This document shows, piece by piece, positions 21,675 through 29,212 of a stretch of DNA of 29,212 bases; the first letter of the stretch is position 1; each line of letters starts with the position of its first letter. Origin of the DNA: JAMIFV01 sp035906055 (GTDB lineage: Bacteria > Pseudomonadota > Alphaproteobacteria > Rickettsiales > JABCZZ01); the NCBI GenBank assembly GCA_035906055.1, contig JAMIFV010000079.1, positions 1-29,212 on the forward strand. Direction: 5' to 3'. The position numbers and the translations under genes were made by a program. The notes under the pieces are model-generated. The model ran no database searches and was not told where the DNA came from. It saw only the letters and a program-made list of their open reading frames with translations.

Positions 21675-22277
21675 ATGCAGAAATTCACCACCCTCACTGC
21701 CATCGCCGCTCCGCTGCCGATCGAGAATATCGACACGGACATGATCATTCCCAAGCAGTTCCTGAAAACCATCAAGCGCACAGGCCTGAAAGAAGGTCTG
21801 TTCTATGAAATGCGTTTTGATGTGAACGGCAAAAAGAACAATGACTTTGTTCTTCACAAGGAGCCTTACACCAAAGCACAGGTGCTGGTGGCACGTGATA
21901 ATTTCGGCTGCGGTTCCTCACGCGAACATGCCCCGTGGGCGTTGCTGGACTTCGGCATTCGCTGTGTAATAGCCCCGTCTTTTGCCGACATCTTCTATAA
22001 CAACTGCTTCAAGAACGGCATACTGCCCATCACACTCTCCGCCGACCAGGTGGAAAAGCTGTTGCAGGTGGCGGAGTCTGGCCAGAAAGTGACCGTGGAC
22101 CTGCCGCACCAGACGGTGAAAGCGGGCAACCACGAATTCACGTTTGACCTCGACACGTTCCGCAAACATTGCCTTATGCACGGGCTTGATGACATTGGTT
22201 TGACGATGGAAAAACTTTCCTCTATCGACTCGTTTGAGCAAAAGCAGAAAGTGGCTCAGAATTGGTTATATGGCTGA
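21675..22277 (+). CDS. leuD: 3-isopropylmalate dehydratase small subunit
   Basis: The swivelling subunit of isopropylmalate isomerase, partner of LeuC. The 200 residues include PLPIENIDTDMIIPKQFLKTI, the signature DNFGCGSSREHAPWALLDFGI, and VIAPSFADIFYNNCFKNGILPI, with the usual C-terminal helices. Length fits the proteobacterial form. The ATG is 1 base after the right terminal repeat of the inserted element and no ribosome binding site precedes it, so translation may depend on coupling to upstream genes. The stop overlaps the following gene by 8 bases (ATGGCTGA). Confidence 0.97.
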   Translation: MQKFTTLTAIAAPLPIENIDTDMIIPKQFLKTIKRTGLKEGLFYEMRFDVNGKKNNDFVLHKEPYTKAQVLVARDNFGCGSSREHAPWALLDFGIRCVIAPSFADIFYNNCFKNGILPITLSADQVEKLLQVAESGQKVTVDLPHQTVKAGNHEFTFDLDTFRKHCLMHGLDDIGLTMEKLSSIDSFEQKQKVAQNWLYG

Positions 22278-22737
22278 AGAATATAAAAACAGTATAATAA
22301 TTACAGCGCAAAAAAAGTTGGACGCTCCGGATCTAAATGCACTTTATCCTATGTGTTTAAGCATTACAGGAGCCCCTACTATCCTTGCTAATGATATAGG
22401 GGGACTTATTGCACAGCATATAATTGAAAGAACACCTCCCCTTACGAATATTAACCGTCTTAGGCAAGAAAAAGAATTTAATCAAATGAGTCCGGTACAC
22501 TTTCGTCCTCATGTGAAAGGAGAAGGTTTAGAACAGATCATTAGCAGTTATGATGTCTTAGGAGTAAGTGTGGATGCGCTTCGGCCAGTTGCTAAAGATA
22601 TATACCGGCTTGCCAAAAATAGAGGGTACAATATTTCCCCTATCTATTGGACATTAGCAATTCAGGAACTAGAAAAGCTCCCCCCCCCCTGTGCAAGGCA
22701 AGATGTGATTAATAAAGGGAACACTAGAAAAACATGA
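22270..22737 (+). CDS. Hypothetical protein, 155 aa, with a C10 tract
   Basis: Not recognised. It starts within the end of leuD (MAEEYKNSIIITAQKKL). The protein looks soluble and mixed alpha/beta, with LYPMCLSITGAPTILANDIGGLIAQHI, RPHVKGEGLEQIISSYDVLG and VDALRPVAKDIYRLAKNRGYN. Its DNA is clearly richer in A and T than leuD or leuB, and codon use differs (ATA, TTA, AGA), suggesting acquisition. Ten consecutive C at 22680-22689 encode LPPPC close to the end; slipping by one C would change the last 20 or so residues to short alternatives ending LCKARCD or VQGKM. It overlaps the YciI-like gene by four bases (ATGA). Confidence 0.7.
   Translation: MAEEYKNSIIITAQKKLDAPDLNALYPMCLSITGAPTILANDIGGLIAQHIIERTPPLTNINRLRQEKEFNQMSPVHFRPHVKGEGLEQIISSYDVLGVSVDALRPVAKDIYRLAKNRGYNISPIYWTLAIQELEKLPPPCARQDVINKGNTRKT
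22680..22689 (+). repeat. Homopolymeric C10 tract inside a coding region
   Basis: Ten C in a row near the 3' end of the 155-residue gene. Such tracts are prone to slipped-strand mispairing and could switch the C-terminus and the ATGA coupling to the next gene. A sequencing or assembly length error is the alternative. Confidence 0.75.
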
Positions 22738-23048
22738 AACAGTTCATTATCATAGCATATGATGCCAACGACGCCGACGCGATGACCCGCCGCATGGCCG
22801 CCCGTCAGGAGCATCTGGAACTCGTGAAAGAAATGCGAGCTGCCGGGCAAATAATCTTCGGTATCGCCATCGTCGATAAAGACGAGAAGATGATCGGCTC
22901 GATGATGGTCGGCAATTTTCCCAGCCGCGCGGAATGCGACCAGTGGCTCGCCGTGGAACCCTATGTAACCCAGAAAGTATGGCATGACATAACCGTGATC
23001 GACGGTAAATTGCCGCCTACTTTTGCTGATTTGTTGAAGAAGGAATAA
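22734..23048 (+). CDS. YciI-like protein
   Basis: A 104-residue ferredoxin-like-fold protein of the YciI family (dimeric alpha/beta barrel). It has FIIIAYDANDADAMTRRMAARQEHLELVKEM, then IFGIAIVDKDEKMIGSMMVGNFPSRAECDQWLAVEPYV, where the HL pair and the GS...D segment match the YciI pattern with its conserved His-Asp couple. The biochemical role of most YciI proteins is unknown; some are fused to or act beside dehalogenase-like or sigma-factor systems. It overlaps the preceding gene by ATGA and is 2 bases from leuB, so it is part of the leucine operon transcript. Confidence 0.85.
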   Translation: MKQFIIIAYDANDADAMTRRMAARQEHLELVKEMRAAGQIIFGIAIVDKDEKMIGSMMVGNFPSRAECDQWLAVEPYVTQKVWHDITVIDGKLPPTFADLLKKE

Positions 23049-23050
23049 TC

Positions 23051-24166
23051 ATGACCAAGCATATCCTCCTGTTGCCGGGTGACGGCATTGGCCCCGAAGT
23101 TGTGGGCGAAGTTGAAAAGATAATCGACTGGCTGAACAAGAACACTGGCACAAGTTTTACCACCAGCAAGGCATTGCTGGGCGGAGCGGCCTATGATGCT
23201 ACAGGCACTCCTTTCCCCAAGGAAACGCTGGAAGCGGCGAAGAAAGCCGACGCCATCCTGCTTGGCGCAGTAGGCGGCCCGAAGTGGGAAGCGCTGCCCT
23301 ATGCTGACCGTCCGGAACGCGGCCTGCTTGGCATACGCAAGGAACTTGGTCTGTTCGCGAACCTCCGCCCCGCCATGTGCTTTGACGCGCTGGCTGATGC
23401 CTCTACGCTCAAAAAAGAAATTATCGCTGGTCTTGATATCGTTATCGTACGTGAACTTACAGGGGATGTATATTTTGGCACGCCGCGCGGTGTGGAAACC
23501 CTGCCCGACGGCACGCGCAAAGGCGTGAATACGATGGTGTACACCAGCCCGGAAGTGCACCGCATCGCCCGCGTGGCATTTGAGCTGGCCAAAAAGCGCA
23601 ACAAGAAGGTCTGCTCCGTCGATAAAGCCAACGTGCTTGAATGCACGGAAATGTGGCGCGAGGAAACGCAAAAGATCCGCGATACGGAATATAAGGATAT
23701 CGAGCTTTCGCATATGTATGTGGACAATGCCGCCATGCAGCTTGTGCGCAATCCCAAGCAGTTCGACGTAATGGTCACCGGCAACATCTTCGGCGATATT
23801 CTTTCCGACTGCGCTTCCATGCTAACCGGCTCGCTCGGCATGCTCCCCTCTGCGTCGCTTGGCAGCAAAGACGCCAATGGCAAAACCCCTGCCCTTTATG
23901 AACCCGTGCATGGCAGCGCGCCGGATATCACGGGCAAAGGCCTCGCCAACCCCATCGCCACGATACTCTCCTTCGCCATGATGCTGCGCTACTCGTTCGA
24001 TATGCAGAAGCAGGCGGATATGCTTGAACAGGCCGTGAAGGACGTGCTGGCGAATGGCCTGCGTACTGCCGACATCATGCAGGACGGGATGAAGAAAATA
24101 TCCACTGTCGAAATGGGCGAGGCCATCATTAACGCACTGGCCGGTCGTATCAAAGAAGCGGCTTAA
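23051..24166 (+). CDS. leuB: 3-isopropylmalate dehydrogenase
   Basis: Oxidises and decarboxylates 3-isopropylmalate to 2-oxoisocaproate with NAD+, the last leucine-specific step before transamination. The 371-residue protein shows LLPGDGIGPEVVGEVEKII, LLGAVGGPKWEALP, substrate arginines in LGLFANLRPAMC and IVRELTGDVYFGTPRG, then SHMYVDNAAMQLVRNPKQFDVMVTGNIFGDILSDCASMLTGS split across the metal-binding Asp residues, and YEPVHGSAPDITGKGLANP. AAGGA lies 8 bases before the ATG, in contrast to leuC and leuD. The stop is 2 bases from the end of the convergent 98-residue gene. Confidence 0.98.
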   Translation: MTKHILLLPGDGIGPEVVGEVEKIIDWLNKNTGTSFTTSKALLGGAAYDATGTPFPKETLEAAKKADAILLGAVGGPKWEALPYADRPERGLLGIRKELGLFANLRPAMCFDALADASTLKKEIIAGLDIVIVRELTGDVYFGTPRGVETLPDGTRKGVNTMVYTSPEVHRIARVAFELAKKRNKKVCSVDKANVLECTEMWREETQKIRDTEYKDIELSHMYVDNAAMQLVRNPKQFDVMVTGNIFGDILSDCASMLTGSLGMLPSASLGSKDANGKTPALYEPVHGSAPDITGKGLANPIATILSFAMMLRYSFDMQKQADMLEQAVKDVLANGLRTADIMQDGMKKISTVEMGEAIINALAGRIKEAA

Positions 24167-24168
24167 AG

Positions 24169-24465
24169 CTATTTCGTCCGCTTGGTGCTGGAAGCTTCGC
24201 TCGGGGTTGGCAATGGTTTCGTGCCGCCTGTAGCATAGCCTGTCGCTATTTTTCCGGCTTTTTTTATCATGGCTTCCGTGAGCGCGGGGTCTTGAACAGG
24301 AAGAGACTCCAGCACCATTCTTGTGGCGGCTTCTGCAAGAATAACCTGGGGGGCATTTGCCGGATCAAGGGCTGCACTCTCTCTTGCCTTCTCCGTTCCT
24401 GCACGAACAGCTTCGGCAGCTTTTCTTGCGCGCTCCAGACTGCCTAAAAGCCCTGATTCTGACAT
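24169..24465 (-). CDS. Hypothetical protein, 98 aa
   Basis: Not recognised. It is Ala-rich and mostly helical: LLGSLERARKAAEAVRAGTEKARESAA, then APQVILAEAATRMVLESL and LTEAMIKKAGKIATGYATGG, with a Pro/Ser/Thr/Lys-rich tail (PLPTPSEASSTKRTK). There is no signal peptide or strong membrane segment. AGGGA lies about 8 bases before the ATG at 24465, which supports a real gene. It is convergent with leuB and divergent from asd across 209 bases that hold no gene. Composition matches the neighbours. Confidence 0.65.
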   Translation of the reverse strand: MSESGLLGSLERARKAAEAVRAGTEKARESAALDPANAPQVILAEAATRMVLESLPVQDPALTEAMIKKAGKIATGYATGGTKPLPTPSEASSTKRTK

Positions 24466-24674
24466 AGTGATAATCCCTGTTTGCAGTTTCGCCTGTGATC
24501 TTAACCAGATTCATGCAAAAATATAGTTACGGTTTTATGACCGTTTGGATTCCAATTGTTATTGTTTTACAGTGATAACGCTATCTGGCGCATATAGGCA
24601 ATGCGTTAAAATCGCTTGCAACTGCATGAGAAGTTAGCGAAAAGTAACATCGTCCACATTAAAGCGAGTTCAAT

Positions 24675-25709
24675 ATGTCGTACAAAGTAGCCGTAGTAGG
24701 CGCCACGGGAAACGTAGGCCGCGAAATCCTGAATATCCTCTCCGAGCGTAATTTCCCCGTGAGCGAAGTAGTGGCGCTTGCCTCTGCCAAATCACGTGGC
24801 AAAGAGATCAGCTTCGGTGAAAAAAAGATCCTCAAGGCGCAGGTACTGGAAGAATATGATTTTACGGGAACCGACATAGCGCTGTTCTCCCCCGGTGCGT
24901 CTGTTTCCAGGATACATGCGCCGCGCGCTGCTGAAGCTGGCTGCGTGGTGATTGATAACACCTCTTATTTCCGCATGATGGATGACATTCCCCTCGTGGT
25001 GCCTGAAGTGAATGCCTGCGCGCTGGAAAACTTCCGCCACCGCAACATCATCGCCAATCCCAATTGTTCCACCATGCAGATGGTGGTGGCGCTCAAGCCC
25101 CTGCATGACGCGGCTGCTATCAGGCGCGTTGTGGTTTCCACTTACCAGTCCGTTTCCGGCGCTGGCAAAGAAGGAATGGACGAGCTGTTCAACCAGACAA
25201 AAGATTTATTCATCCACGAGCATCGCGCACCGGCAAAATTCACCAAGCGCATTGCGTTCAACGTGATTCCGCATATCGACGTGTTCATGGAAGATGGTGA
25301 CACCAAGGAAGAATGGAAAATGGTGCAGGAGACCAAGAAGATCCTCGATCCGAATATCGAGGTTTCCGCCACCTGCGTGCGTGTGCCTGTTTTTGTTGGC
25401 CATAGCGAATCCGTGAACATCGAATTCGAGCGCCCCATGTCGGCTGACGAAGCACGCGAGATACTTTCTAACGCCCCCGGCGTGCAGGTGATCGACCGCA
25501 GGGAGAATGGTGGCTACCAGACCCCTATGGAATCCGCAGGGGAAGACGGCGTGTTCGTTTCGCGCATACGCGAAGACCGCTCTATTGCCAACGGCCTCAA
25601 TATGTGGGTGGTATCGGACAATCTGCGCAAAGGCGCTGCACTCAACGCTGTCCAGATCGCGGAAGAGCTGGTGGCCAACTATAACCTCAAGCCGCAAATG
25701 GCTGCCTGA
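24675..25709 (+). CDS. asd: Aspartate-semialdehyde dehydrogenase
   Basis: Reduces aspartyl phosphate to aspartate semialdehyde with NADPH, the branch point to diaminopimelate, lysine, threonine and methionine. The 344-residue protein has the NADP-binding start YKVAVVGATGNVGREIL, the catalytic Cys in NPNCSTMQMVVALKPL, STYQSVSGAGKEGMDEL, the substrate loop with VRVPVFVGHSESVNIEF (catalytic His), and a C-terminal helix GLNMWVVSDNLRKGAALNAVQIAE. The length fits the USG-1-type bacterial enzyme. The ATG is preceded by GCGAG about 8 bases upstream. It has its own upstream region (24466-24674), so it is probably transcribed separately from leuB. Confidence 0.97.
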   Translation: MSYKVAVVGATGNVGREILNILSERNFPVSEVVALASAKSRGKEISFGEKKILKAQVLEEYDFTGTDIALFSPGASVSRIHAPRAAEAGCVVIDNTSYFRMMDDIPLVVPEVNACALENFRHRNIIANPNCSTMQMVVALKPLHDAAAIRRVVVSTYQSVSGAGKEGMDELFNQTKDLFIHEHRAPAKFTKRIAFNVIPHIDVFMEDGDTKEEWKMVQETKKILDPNIEVSATCVRVPVFVGHSESVNIEFERPMSADEAREILSNAPGVQVIDRRENGGYQTPMESAGEDGVFVSRIREDRSIANGLNMWVVSDNLRKGAALNAVQIAEELVANYNLKPQMAA

Positions 25710-25710
25710 G

Positions 25711-26439
25711 CTAACGGCTTGAGCTTAACTGCCGCTGCCATTGCGTGTAAGCGTCACATTCTCCTTTGGAATGTGTGTGGTCCTTATTTATATCAACCGC
25801 TGCAAATGCCTTTCGGGCATCTTGCGTCAGCTTGTCTTTCTCTGCTTTTTTCTGCTCGGTATATTGTTGGCTCAGGGCCTGTTTCTGCGATTCCCTGTTC
25901 ATAGGCCCGCCCGTTGAAAAGCCGTTTGCTGCCATAAGTTCGTTATATTCAATAACGCCGTCTTTGTTGGTATCGTTTATCATGGTTTGTGCCACGCGCG
26001 CTGCGGGATTGTCCAAATCCGTCCTCACGCCGTCACTGCGCTTAGGCAGTTGATTGAACCCACGCTGGCGCATCTGTTCGTATTTTTGAACTTCGTCCAG
26101 AGAGATTTTTCCGTCGCCGTTATAGTCTGCCTGAAACACTTTTTTGACAAGGGCAACTTTCTGTTTATCCCGCTCCATCTTCTGCATTGAAGCCATATCA
26201 CCCATATTGACGAGCGCGGAGCGCTTGCTGAGCGCCTGCACCAGCGCTTCTATGAATTTGTCTTCTTTTCGTAACTCATCTGACTGACATATGATTTGCG
26301 CATAAAATCCTGAAGCGCCCGGATATTTATTATGAAGTTCTGCTGTAGCACTATAATGATCGGCTGGGTATTGCGCACCTGCTTTCACCGTATGCATCAG
26401 GCAGGCCAGCAGAGATAAAACAAATATTTTCTTTTTCAT
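25711..26439 (-). CDS. Secreted EF-hand calcium-binding protein
   Basis: A 242-residue exported protein with three EF-hand loops. The signal peptide is MKKKIFVLSLLACLMHTVKAGA. Loop 1 is DYNGDGKISLDE (105-116) and loop 2 is DTNKDGVIEYNE (156-167); both have acidic residues at positions 1, 3, 5 and 12 or close variants, with the central Gly. Loop 3, DINKDHTHSKGE (216-227), has His for Gly and poorer ligands, so it may not bind. A long polar helix rich in Gln and Lys (about 181-212) links loops 2 and 3. It follows the NHL protein after 3 bases in the recG operon. Role unknown; a periplasmic Ca2+ sensor or buffer is a guess. Confidence 0.85.
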   Translation of the reverse strand: MKKKIFVLSLLACLMHTVKAGAQYPADHYSATAELHNKYPGASGFYAQIICQSDELRKEDKFIEALVQALSKRSALVNMGDMASMQKMERDKQKVALVKKVFQADYNGDGKISLDEVQKYEQMRQRGFNQLPKRSDGVRTDLDNPAARVAQTMINDTNKDGVIEYNELMAANGFSTGGPMNRESQKQALSQQYTEQKKAEKDKLTQDARKAFAAVDINKDHTHSKGECDAYTQWQRQLSSSR

Positions 26440-26442
26440 ACC

Positions 26443-27381
26443 TTACCGTATTACCAGAAAATCGCGTTGGATACTCCGGCTGGTGCTTGGCATGCCGAAG
26501 GAGCTAAGCAGCACACCGTCACGCGTGAACTGGCGGATAATACTTTCCCCTTTGCTGATCGTCCAGATATTGCCCGAAACATCCAGCGAGATGCCGGTTG
26601 CCTTGGTATCCATCGTCGCCAGCAATGTACCAGCGTTATTGTAGGACAGCAGCTTATTGGCCATGCTGTCCGCTACGAAAATATTATTATCCTTGTCCAG
26701 TGCTATAGCCGTAGGGGTATTGAGCTGTTCGCTTTTTACCACCTGCAGCAGCTCTCCTTTCGGGCTGAATTTCTGCAGGCGGGCATTACCGCTGTCGGCT
26801 ACCCATATATTGCCACGGCTATCCACAGCAACAGCCGTAGGGTACAGGAACTGCCCCTCTGCATGACCGCGCTCGCCTATTGCCTGCAGGGCATTGCCAC
26901 CGGCATCGAATTGCTGGACGCGATGATTGCCGTAATCCGCCACCCATAATGTACCGTCCGCAGCGAAGGCAATGCCGTATGGTGCGCTGAGCTGTCCCTG
27001 CGCTGTGCCGCTTCCGCCAAAAGCTGCGTAAAACTTACCCGAAAAATCAAATACAAAAATTCTGTCTTTCGTGCTGTCGGCTACCCATATGAACTTTCGG
27101 TTGTCCACCGCTATGCCTTTGGGGGTCGAAAGCAGGTCGACTCCGTCCTCATGATCGCCGAAACTTTGCATATGTCTTCCGTTATTGCCAAAGCGGGTGA
27201 CACGGCGGTTGCCTTCGTCAGTTACCCATAAATCGCCGGTGATATCGACAAATACCGCCCACGGGTTATTCATCGTGGTTTCATTCACCTTACGATTGGT
27301 TTCAATATAGAGTCTGGCCGCATAGGCTTGCGCCGCCATTACACATATGATGAATGCAAGTACGCCGAACAATCGTTTCAT
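26443..27381 (-). CDS. Secreted NHL-repeat beta-propeller protein
   Basis: A 312-residue protein with a signal peptide (MKRLFGVLAFIICVMAAQAYA) followed by about six NHL blades covering nearly all the chain: NNPWAVFVDITGDLWVTDEG, LSTPKGIAVDNRKFIWVADS, SAPYGIAFAADGTLWVADYG, LYPTAVAVDSRGNIWVADSG, NTPTAIALDKDNNIFVADSM and a divergent TGISLDVSGNIWTISKG. Each has the family pattern P-x-G/A-[IV]-A-[VF]-D-x-x-G-x-[IL]-[WF]-VAD. Such propellers bind proteins or polysaccharides. The gene overlaps recG by four bases (ATGA), so it is translationally coupled to a DNA repair helicase, which is unexpected for an exported protein. Confidence 0.9.
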   Translation of the reverse strand: MKRLFGVLAFIICVMAAQAYAARLYIETNRKVNETTMNNPWAVFVDITGDLWVTDEGNRRVTRFGNNGRHMQSFGDHEDGVDLLSTPKGIAVDNRKFIWVADSTKDRIFVFDFSGKFYAAFGGSGTAQGQLSAPYGIAFAADGTLWVADYGNHRVQQFDAGGNALQAIGERGHAEGQFLYPTAVAVDSRGNIWVADSGNARLQKFSPKGELLQVVKSEQLNTPTAIALDKDNNIFVADSMANKLLSYNNAGTLLATMDTKATGISLDVSGNIWTISKGESIIRQFTRDGVLLSSFGMPSTSRSIQRDFLVIR

Positions 27382-29212
27382 CCTGCCTCCAGAAGCCTGA
27401 TATTGGCATCATGATTGAATAAATATAACAGGCACCGCAGCGCCTTCCCTCTCTCGCCCGTTAGCCTGGGATCGCGGTGCATAATGAGTTTCACATCGTC
27501 ATGCGCAGTCTTAAGCTCGCTGTAATGATACTGCATATCGGCGAAATGGAAAGCAGGCAGGCCGCTCTGGCGCGTACCCAGAATGTCCCCCGCCCCGCGC
27601 AGCTTATAATCTTCCTCGGCAATACGGAAGCCGTCATTGCTCTCTCGCAGCACGCGTATGCGCGCCTTGGCCACTTCGCCGCAATTGTCATCATAGAGCA
27701 ATATGCAACTGGATGCCTTGTCGCTGCGCCCTACCCTGCCGCGCAACTGGTGCAGTTGCGAAAGTCCGAAGCGTTCGGCATGTTCGATCACCATAACGGT
27801 AGCTTCCGGCACGTCCACCCCCACTTCCACCACCGTGGTGGCAACCAGCAGCTTGAATTCATTTCCGGCAAAACCCGCCATGGCGGCATTGCGCTCTTTC
27901 TCATGCATGCGGCCATGCACCAGCGCCGTTGCTTTGCCAAAGCGATGCGTAAACTCCACGTAGCGCGCCTGTGCAGCGGCGAGGTCAGGCGTCATGCTTT
28001 CTTCTTCCGCTTCCTCAATGAGCGGGCATATCCAGTAGACTTTTTCACCTTTTTCCAGCGCCCTGCCTATTCCCTGCAATACATCTTCCGCACGCGAGAT
28101 CGGCACGGCTTTAGTGGCGATTTCTTTCCGGCCTGAGGGTTTCTCATTAAGCTGGGAACTATCCATGTCGCCGAATGCGGCCATTACCAGCGTGCGCGGG
28201 ATGGGGGTAGCCGTCATTACCAGCAGATGCGTATTCTCGCTTTTTTCAACCAGCATCCTGCGTTGCTCTACGCCGAAGCGGTGTTGCTCGTCTATGACTG
28301 CAAGCCCAAGATCCTTAAATTCAACCTTCTCCTGAAACAAGGCATGCGTGCCGATGGCGACCTGCGCTTCACCGCTTTTGATGGCTTCCAGCGTTTGCTG
28401 GTAGGCTTTGTTTTTTGCGCCTCCCGTGAGTAACACGGCATTGATGCCCAGCTTTTCGCACAGGCCGATGATGAATTTTCCATGCTGGCGGGCAAGCAAT
28501 TCCGTAGGTGCCATAAGCGCCGCCTGCTTGCCAGCTTCCACAGCATGCAGCATGGAAAGCAGCGCCACCACGGTCTTGCCGCTTCCCACATCGCCCTGTA
28601 AAAGGCGCAACATGCGCTCGCCGCCCTGCAAGTCGGCCTCTATTTCGCCAAGTGTGCGCTCCTGTGCGCCAGTAAGCGCAAACGGCAGCAAAGCAAGCGC
28701 CTGCTCCTTTAATGCGCCACTGGACGCAAGCGCAATGCCTGCGCGCCTTTTCATTTGCTGGCGCACAATGCTCAGGGCCAGCTGGTTTGCCAGCAACTCA
28801 TCATATGCCAGCCTGCGGCGGTGCGTGGAATCAGGCAGAAGCTGCGCCATATCCTGCGGGGTATGTGCAGCGAGCAGCGTATCTTTCCATGACTGCCAGT
28901 TTTCGCGTTTTTTGTGAGCGTCTTCCAGCCAGTCCGGCAGTTCAGGTAGCTTGGCCTGCGCCAGCTTTATTATCTTGCGCAGCTGGCGGTTGCTCATGCC
29001 TGCCGTGAGGCCGTAGACAGGCTCAAGCTGCATAACCTGTTCCAGCTCATCCACACGCGCTATAACATCGGGGTGGGTTATCTGCGCCAAGGGGCCATAA
29101 CGCTCCAGTGAGCCGCTTACCACGCGCTGCTCCCCTTCCGGCAGGGCGTTGGTAATAAAATCCGCACGCGCATTAAAAAATACGACCGCGATATAATCCT
29201 GCCCGATGCGGC
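27378..29212 (-). CDS. recG: ATP-dependent DNA helicase RecG (5' end outside the window)
   Basis: Remodels stalled replication forks and branched DNA. The reading frame stays open to the window edge (RIGQDYIAVVFFNARADF before VSGSLERYGPLAQITHPD), so the true N-terminus and part of the wedge domain are missing; about 611 residues are visible of the usual near 700. Helicase motifs are complete: Walker A LQGDVGSGKTVVALL, MAPTELLARQH, motif II AVIDEQHRFG (DEQH form), TATPIPRTL, FKLLVATTVVEVGVDVP, and motif VI QLHQLRGRVGRS. The C-terminus (LFNHDANIRLLEAG) matches RecG. A GTG at 29123 could be mistaken for a start but lies inside the conserved wedge region. It overlaps the NHL gene by ATGA. Confidence 0.96.
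   Translation of the reverse strand, partial: RIGQDYIAVVFFNARADFITNALPEGEQRVVSGSLERYGPLAQITHPDVIARVDELEQVMQLEPVYGLTAGMSNRQLRKIIKLAQAKLPELPDWLEDAHKKRENWQSWKDTLLAAHTPQDMAQLLPDSTHRRRLAYDELLANQLALSIVRQQMKRRAGIALASSGALKEQALALLPFALTGAQERTLGEIEADLQGGERMLRLLQGDVGSGKTVVALLSMLHAVEAGKQAALMAPTELLARQHGKFIIGLCEKLGINAVLLTGGAKNKAYQQTLEAIKSGEAQVAIGTHALFQEKVEFKDLGLAVIDEQHRFGVEQRRMLVEKSENTHLLVMTATPIPRTLVMAAFGDMDSSQLNEKPSGRKEIATKAVPISRAEDVLQGIGRALEKGEKVYWICPLIEEAEEESMTPDLAAAQARYVEFTHRFGKATALVHGRMHEKERNAAMAGFAGNEFKLLVATTVVEVGVDVPEATVMVIEHAERFGLSQLHQLRGRVGRSDKASSCILLYDDNCGEVAKARIRVLRESNDGFRIAEEDYKLRGAGDILGTRQSGLPAFHFADMQYHYSELKTAHDDVKLIMHRDPRLTGERGKALRCLLYLFNHDANIRLLEAG

Overview
The window reads as chromosomal DNA from an alphaproteobacterium of moderate GC. 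The main evidence is the gene order rpsP-rimM-trmD-rplS followed by leuC-leuD-leuB-asd, a layout I know from Alphaproteobacteria. Gram-negative envelope genes fit too: an Slt-type transglycosylase, a LolA-like protein, an Lpp-like lipoprotein and a YkuD transpeptidase. No rRNA, tRNA or CRISPR array was found. No stretch over about 250 bases lacks a gene.

Layout. 1-190 holds the end of an IS5-type insertion sequence (leftward, cut by the window edge). 187-2487 has a 79-residue unknown gene and slt, both leftward. From a shared divergent promoter, 2529-5428 carries nnr (NAD(P)HX repair) coupled to malonyl-CoA decarboxylase, which meets the pyrophosphatase gene ppa end to end. 6114-9354 is a leftward pair of large unrecognised genes. 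9523-10320 is xthA, with a leftward orphan terminator behind its start. 10554-14827 is rightward: a UbiH/Coq6-type hydroxylase, a secreted basic heptad-repeat protein, an alpha/beta hydrolase, a secreted intradiol-dioxygenase-like protein lacking one iron-ligand tyrosine, and a mercaptopyruvate-type sulfurtransferase. 14931-17581 is an envelope block: lolA-mntP (leftward), a small Lpp-like lipoprotein (rightward) and a LysM/YkuD L,D-transpeptidase (leftward).

17721-25709 is the ribosomal-protein/tRNA-modification/leucine/aspartate-semialdehyde block, and it has been invaded by accessory DNA. Between leuC and leuD sits a 422-bp unit with 26-bp terminal inverted repeats (24 of 26 identical) around a gene for a four-helix-bundle protein of the 23S-rRNA intervening-sequence (IVP) family. 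Related inverted repeats, also built from 7-base units, fill the rplS-leuC gap and straddle the rimM start, where one arm is translated as RimM residues. Between leuD and leuB lies an AT-richer unknown gene with a run of ten C residues, followed by a YciI-like gene. I consider this repeat family plus its putative four-helix-bundle carrier the most novel signal in the window.

25711-29212 is a leftward operon: recG (5' end outside the window), a secreted NHL beta-propeller protein and a secreted EF-hand protein.

Functional links: nnr and xthA are repair functions; lolA, the Lpp-like lipoprotein and the L,D-transpeptidase could together deliver and covalently anchor a lipoprotein to peptidoglycan; leuCDB make 2-oxoisocaproate for leucine; asd feeds lysine, diaminopimelate, threonine and methionine.
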